A stretch of DNA of 7,727 nt, taken from Bacteroidales bacterium. Its GTDB lineage: Bacteria > Bacteroidota > Bacteroidia > Bacteroidales > VadinHA17. Of the stretch, positions 4,458 through 7,727 are shown piece after piece (positions within the stretch are counted from its first letter, which is position 1; every line of letters starts with the position of its first letter). The position numbers were made by a program, and so were the translations under genes. Below the pieces are notes generated by a model. The model had not been told where the DNA came from. It saw nothing but the letters and a program-made list of their open reading frames with translations, and did no database searches. The stretch spans positions 5,930-13,656 of the forward strand of contig PMEC01000213.1 in the NCBI GenBank assembly GCA_003155705.1, given 5' to 3'.

Positions 4458-6422
4458 TTATCTTTTCGGAGGATTTATTCCGCGCTGTTTTGCCGCTTCC
4501 TCAAGTCTTTGTTGCCATTTTGACTTTTTCAATGGCTTTTTCTTGTTCTCCTCCAATTTGGCCAGAACTGCATCGGCGTTAATAAATCGTTTAGAAGCAA
4601 TATTCTGCAAATATGTAAGCATATTGGCAAGAAAATAATAATAAGTCAGCCCTGCAGAAAAATTATTCAGGATTAACATGAACATTACAGGCATCATATA
4701 CATCATCATCTTCATGCCTGGTTGATCTGACCCTGGAGATGATCCGGTCATTTTCATTGTAAGCAGAGTAGATGCTGTCATGAGTAAAGTAAACAGACTC
4801 ACATGATCTCCATAGATAGGAATTAAAAAAGGAAGATGAAGTATGGAGTCGTATGTTGAAAGGTCGGTTGCCCATAAAAAATGTTCCTGTCTTAATTCGA
4901 TTGATACCGGAAAGAACCTAAACATTGCGTAAAGTATCGGCATCTGAAGAAGCATCGGGAGACATCCTCCCATTGGATTGACTCCTGCCCTTTTATAGAG
5001 ATCCATAGTAGCCTGCTGTTTTTTCATGGCATCCTCTTTCTTAGGGAATTTTTTACCAAGTTCATCTACCAGCGGCTTAAGGACCTGCATCTTTGCCTGA
5101 GATTGATAGGATTTAAAGGTTAGCGGGAAAAGAACTACTTTAATTAAAATGGTAAGTATCAGAATTATAAGACCATAACTGGTGATATATTTTTCGAGCC
5201 AGTGAAAAATCAGTATAATTACGTATCTGTTTATCCATCCTATAATGTTCTTTCCCAAAAAAACAAGTCTCTCAAGCTGCAACCCTTCCTTCTTCAGAAT
5301 ATTAAAATTGTTAGGACCATAATACATCTTCATTCCAAAAGTATTTGAAGAATTTACATTAAATGGTACACCAACCTCAGATGTGTAGTATCTGATATAT
5401 TTTTCTGAACCAATGTTCCCTGAAGAAGATACACTTCCATTAAGGAAGAAATCATTTGTTATAATAACCGATGAGAAAAACTGATCCTGAAAGGCGATCC
5501 ATGAAAGTTTTGTAGGAATATCCTTTTGTTCGGGTTTGGTTGATCTTATCCTGAGGCCCGCGACTTCATCCTGGAAATATTTATATTGTATAGTTGTATA
5601 TGTTTCTTCATTTTTCCGACCTTTTTCCTGCTGGGGAATATACATTTTCCAATCAAGCGTAACGCTGCTTTGGTTCGCCGCAACAATTTTCTCAAGGGAA
5701 ATGAATTTAACATTGAAATCGACCATATACTTATCTGGTGCGAGTGTATAGGTATACTCAATATATCTTCCGGAATCAGCATTCAACCGGAGTTTAACAC
5801 TCTGTGGCTGAGATGAGACCAAAAAATTACGCTCTTCAGTTAAAGGCTTGAAATACAGATTATTGGTTTGAATTGGCTTGTTATCGACTGTGAAGAAGTT
5901 AAAACCAAAAACAGTAGAATCCCCATTAAATAAAACAAGAGGTTTTAAATCGAAAGTTTTGTAGTCCTTAAGCCTTGCAGAATAGACCTTGCCTCCTTTT
6001 AATGCGATCTTTAATGCAAGTTTATTATTTTCGAGGGTGATAAAATCATTGCTGCCAGTAGTTGCACCACTGAACGGTCCAAGTTGTTTTACATCTGACT
6101 TTGCGAGTTCCTTCTTTCCGGTATTCGAATCCTGTGTAACAGGTTTAACCGCAACAGAGTCGATTTTAGGTTCATTTCGTGTAACTCCAAGTTTCAGGTT
6201 AATTTCATTTAATTTAAGAACAACATTTGCCTGATTTGGCTTTATGCGCATGGCATTCATGTACTCTTCCCTGGCCTTTTCATAATCACCCTTATTATAT
6301 AGTGAGTCTGCCACTACAACGGTTTTTTCGAAGGCTTTATTTAACCGGCTGGTATTATATATGCTGAATCCGAAAAAGATTAAGAATATTATTACGATAC
6401 CGGTTATTGTATTTTTATCCAT
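4458..6422 (-). CDS. yidC: Membrane protein insertase YidC (YidC/Oxa1/Alb3 family)
   Basis: A 654-residue inner-membrane insertase that inserts and folds membrane proteins, alone or with SecYEG. It starts MDKNTITG with a first membrane segment at 7-22. The large periplasmic P1 domain runs from about 125 to 375 (FITLENNKLALKIALKGG at its start). The conserved insertase core follows: LTILIKVVLFPLTFKSYQ (about 423-440), a cytoplasmic hairpin (445-480), VNPMGGCLPMLLQMPILYAMF (481-501), then membrane segments near 541-558 and 573-605. The tail (626-654) is strongly basic, as in ribosome-contacting YidC tails. Lys428 stands where E. coli has the groove Arg366. Residues 30-78 form a TPR-like helical pair (ADSLYNKGDYEKAREEYMNA, then MRIKPNQANVVLKLNEI) between the first membrane segment and P1, which I do not expect in ordinary YidC. 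It starts 30 bases after pyrG with no Shine-Dalgarno and no terminator between, so the two are likely cotranscribed. Confidence 0.96.
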   Translation of the reverse strand: MDKNTITGIVIIFLIFFGFSIYNTSRLNKAFEKTVVVADSLYNKGDYEKAREEYMNAMRIKPNQANVVLKLNEINLKLGVTRNEPKIDSVAVKPVTQDSNTGKKELAKSDVKQLGPFSGATTGSNDFITLENNKLALKIALKGGKVYSARLKDYKTFDLKPLVLFNGDSTVFGFNFFTVDNKPIQTNNLYFKPLTEERNFLVSSQPQSVKLRLNADSGRYIEYTYTLAPDKYMVDFNVKFISLEKIVAANQSSVTLDWKMYIPQQEKGRKNEETYTTIQYKYFQDEVAGLRIRSTKPEQKDIPTKLSWIAFQDQFFSSVIITNDFFLNGSVSSSGNIGSEKYIRYYTSEVGVPFNVNSSNTFGMKMYYGPNNFNILKKEGLQLERLVFLGKNIIGWINRYVIILIFHWLEKYITSYGLIILILTILIKVVLFPLTFKSYQSQAKMQVLKPLVDELGKKFPKKEDAMKKQQATMDLYKRAGVNPMGGCLPMLLQMPILYAMFRFFPVSIELRQEHFLWATDLSTYDSILHLPFLIPIYGDHVSLFTLLMTASTLLTMKMTGSSPGSDQPGMKMMMYMMPVMFMLILNNFSAGLTYYYFLANMLTYLQNIASKRFINADAVLAKLEENKKKPLKKSKWQQRLEEAAKQRGINPPKR

Positions 6423-6452
6423 TATATTAATACGATTTGATGTAAGTTACTA

Positions 6453-7727
6453 TTATATAGTTATACAAGCTTTAACAAACTGAACAAACAGGGGATGAGG
6501 ATTTATGACTGTACTGCTGTATTCCGGATGGAATTGAACACCGACAAACCATTTGAGCTCAGGAATCTCCATTATTTCCACAAGACCTGATTCAGGATTA
6601 ATTCCGACAGGAATCATACCGTGATCCTTAAAGTTGTCAAGATACTTGTCGTTAAATTCATACCTATGTCTGTGTCGTTCGACTATATCAGTTCTGCCAT
6701 AAGCCTGATAGGCTTTGGAATTAATGTCAATTTTACACTTATATCCTCCGAGTCTCATTGTACCTCCCTTATCAATTATACTCTTCTGTTCCTCCATAAG
6801 GTCAATTACAGGATGTTTTGTTTTATGATTTATTTCGGTAGAATGTGCATCGGAAAGATCCAGAACGTTTCTGGCAAATTCAATAACAGCACATTGCATT
6901 CCAAGGCATATGCCAAAGAATGGTATATTATTTTCACGGGCATATCTGACTGTCAGAATCTTTCCATCAATGCCTCTTGATCCAAAACCAGGGGCCACCA
7001 GGATTCCATTTAATCCATTAAGCCTTTCCGCAACATTCTTTTCTGTAATATCTTCAGAATGAATATAATCAACAATAACTTCACATTCATTTTCAGCGCC
7101 GCTATGAATAAAAGATTCAGCGATGGATTTATAGGCATCGGGCAATTCAACATATTTACCTACCAGTCCGATACAAACAGTATGTTTTGGGTTTTTCAAC
7201 CTCTTGAGAAATTCCCGCCATTCCGTCAAAGGCGGATTTTCTGAAACAGGTAAAGAAAGTTTTCGTAACACAGTCTGATCGAGTTTCTCATCAAGCATTT
7301 TCAAAGGCACTTCATAAATTGTTGATACATCAACTGATTCTACAACTGCACTTTCTTCAACGTTACAAAATAATGCCACTTTTCGCTTAATATCGCCGGT
7401 CAGATTTCGCTCGGTCCTGAGTACAAGAATATCAGGCTGTATTCCATTTTCAAGCAGGACTTTTACAGAATGCTGAGTAGGTTTTGTCTTAAGTTCGCCG
7501 GATGCCGAAAGATAGGGTACCAGGGTCAGATGAATTACAATACAATTCTGAGATCCGAGTTCCCATTTGAGCTGACGGACTGATTCAATATATGGTAATG
7601 ATTCAATATCACCTACTGTACCTCCTATTTCCGTGATTACAATATCGAATTTATTTCCTGAGCTTACTAACTTTATTCTTCTTTTTATCTCATCGGTGAT
7701 ATGCGGGATAACCTGAACGGTTTTTCC
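6453..7727 (-). CDS. pyrG: CTP synthase, 5' end outside the window
   Basis: The reading frame is open to the window edge, giving the last 424 residues of an enzyme normally about 535-550 long, so roughly 110 N-terminal residues are missing. CTP synthase makes CTP from UTP, ATP and glutamine in the cytoplasm. The synthetase domain shows GKTVQVIPHITDEI (fragment residues 1-14), EIGGTVGDIES (33-43), SGELKTKPTQHSVK (76-89) and LRTERNLTGDIKRK. The class I glutamine amidotransferase domain begins near residue 183 and has the nucleophile elbow GICLGMQ (Cys274) and the VQFHPEYSS block with His400 and Glu402, so the catalytic triad is intact. GTMRLG and ERHRHRYEFN are also family signatures. A GTG within this frame at 7379 is internal, not the start. 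yidC follows after 30 bases with no hairpin between. Confidence 0.98.
   Translation of the reverse strand, partial: GKTVQVIPHITDEIKRRIKLVSSGNKFDIVITEIGGTVGDIESLPYIESVRQLKWELGSQNCIVIHLTLVPYLSASGELKTKPTQHSVKVLLENGIQPDILVLRTERNLTGDIKRKVALFCNVEESAVVESVDVSTIYEVPLKMLDEKLDQTVLRKLSLPVSENPPLTEWREFLKRLKNPKHTVCIGLVGKYVELPDAYKSIAESFIHSGAENECEVIVDYIHSEDITEKNVAERLNGLNGILVAPGFGSRGIDGKILTVRYARENNIPFFGICLGMQCAVIEFARNVLDLSDAHSTEINHKTKHPVIDLMEEQKSIIDKGGTMRLGGYKCKIDINSKAYQAYGRTDIVERHRHRYEFNDKYLDNFKDHGMIPVGINPESGLVEIMEIPELKWFVGVQFHPEYSSTVINPHPLFVQFVKACITI

Noticed and set aside
6621..6980. A 119-codon open frame on the plus strand
   Set aside because: It lies wholly antisense to conserved CTP synthase coding sequence, has no recognisable domain and no promoter or ribosome binding site that I can see.
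6453..7379. A separate 308-residue glutamine amidotransferase gene starting at GTG 7379
   Set aside because: The frame stays open upstream to the window edge and encodes the CTP synthase synthetase domain, including GGTVGDIES and LKTKPTQHS, so this GTG is an internal valine codon.

Overview
The window looks like a piece of a Bacteroidota chromosome, most probably Bacteroidales or a close relative. The reasons are an AT-rich sequence with few Shine-Dalgarno sites, a YidC that begins MDKNTITG, a short-plug TonB receptor of the vitamin B12 type behind a cobalamin riboswitch, and a very large transglutaminase-like lipoprotein. The genus cannot be named from this sequence. All five genes lie on the minus strand, so transcription runs from high to low coordinates.

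In the order of transcription: 7727-6453 is the C-terminal four fifths of CTP synthase (pyrG, 5' end outside the window). Thirty bases later comes yidC (6422-4458), the membrane protein insertase, here with a TPR-like helical pair just after its first membrane segment. An 11-bp hairpin with a T-run (4435-4405) ends this pair of housekeeping genes. A new unit then starts: a LacI-type regulator (4318-3284) followed after 13 bases by a large predicted lipoprotein (3270-637). The lipoprotein has a transglutaminase-like domain, an Ig-like domain, a second transglutaminase-like domain that lacks the catalytic residues, and a thioredoxin-like tail without cysteines. The stretch 636-288 has no gene; most of it is a well-preserved cobalamin riboswitch (530-331). 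It leads into the start of a TonB-dependent receptor (287 to beyond 1), almost certainly an outer-membrane cobalamin importer.

The riboswitch should lower receptor production when cobalamin is plentiful. Its leader ends in a perfect hairpin that contains the start codon, with a competing upstream helix, so control of translation is a plausible mechanism. The LacI gene and the lipoprotein gene probably form one operon, but nothing in the sequence names the ligand or the target polymer. PyrG and YidC have no functional link to these neighbours beyond position.

I saw no tRNA, rRNA, CRISPR array, insertion sequence or prophage gene. The most unusual material is the lipoprotein, with its three enzyme-like folds that depart from the catalytic norm, the TPR-bearing YidC, the LacI protein with an atypical hinge, and the start-codon hairpin behind the riboswitch.
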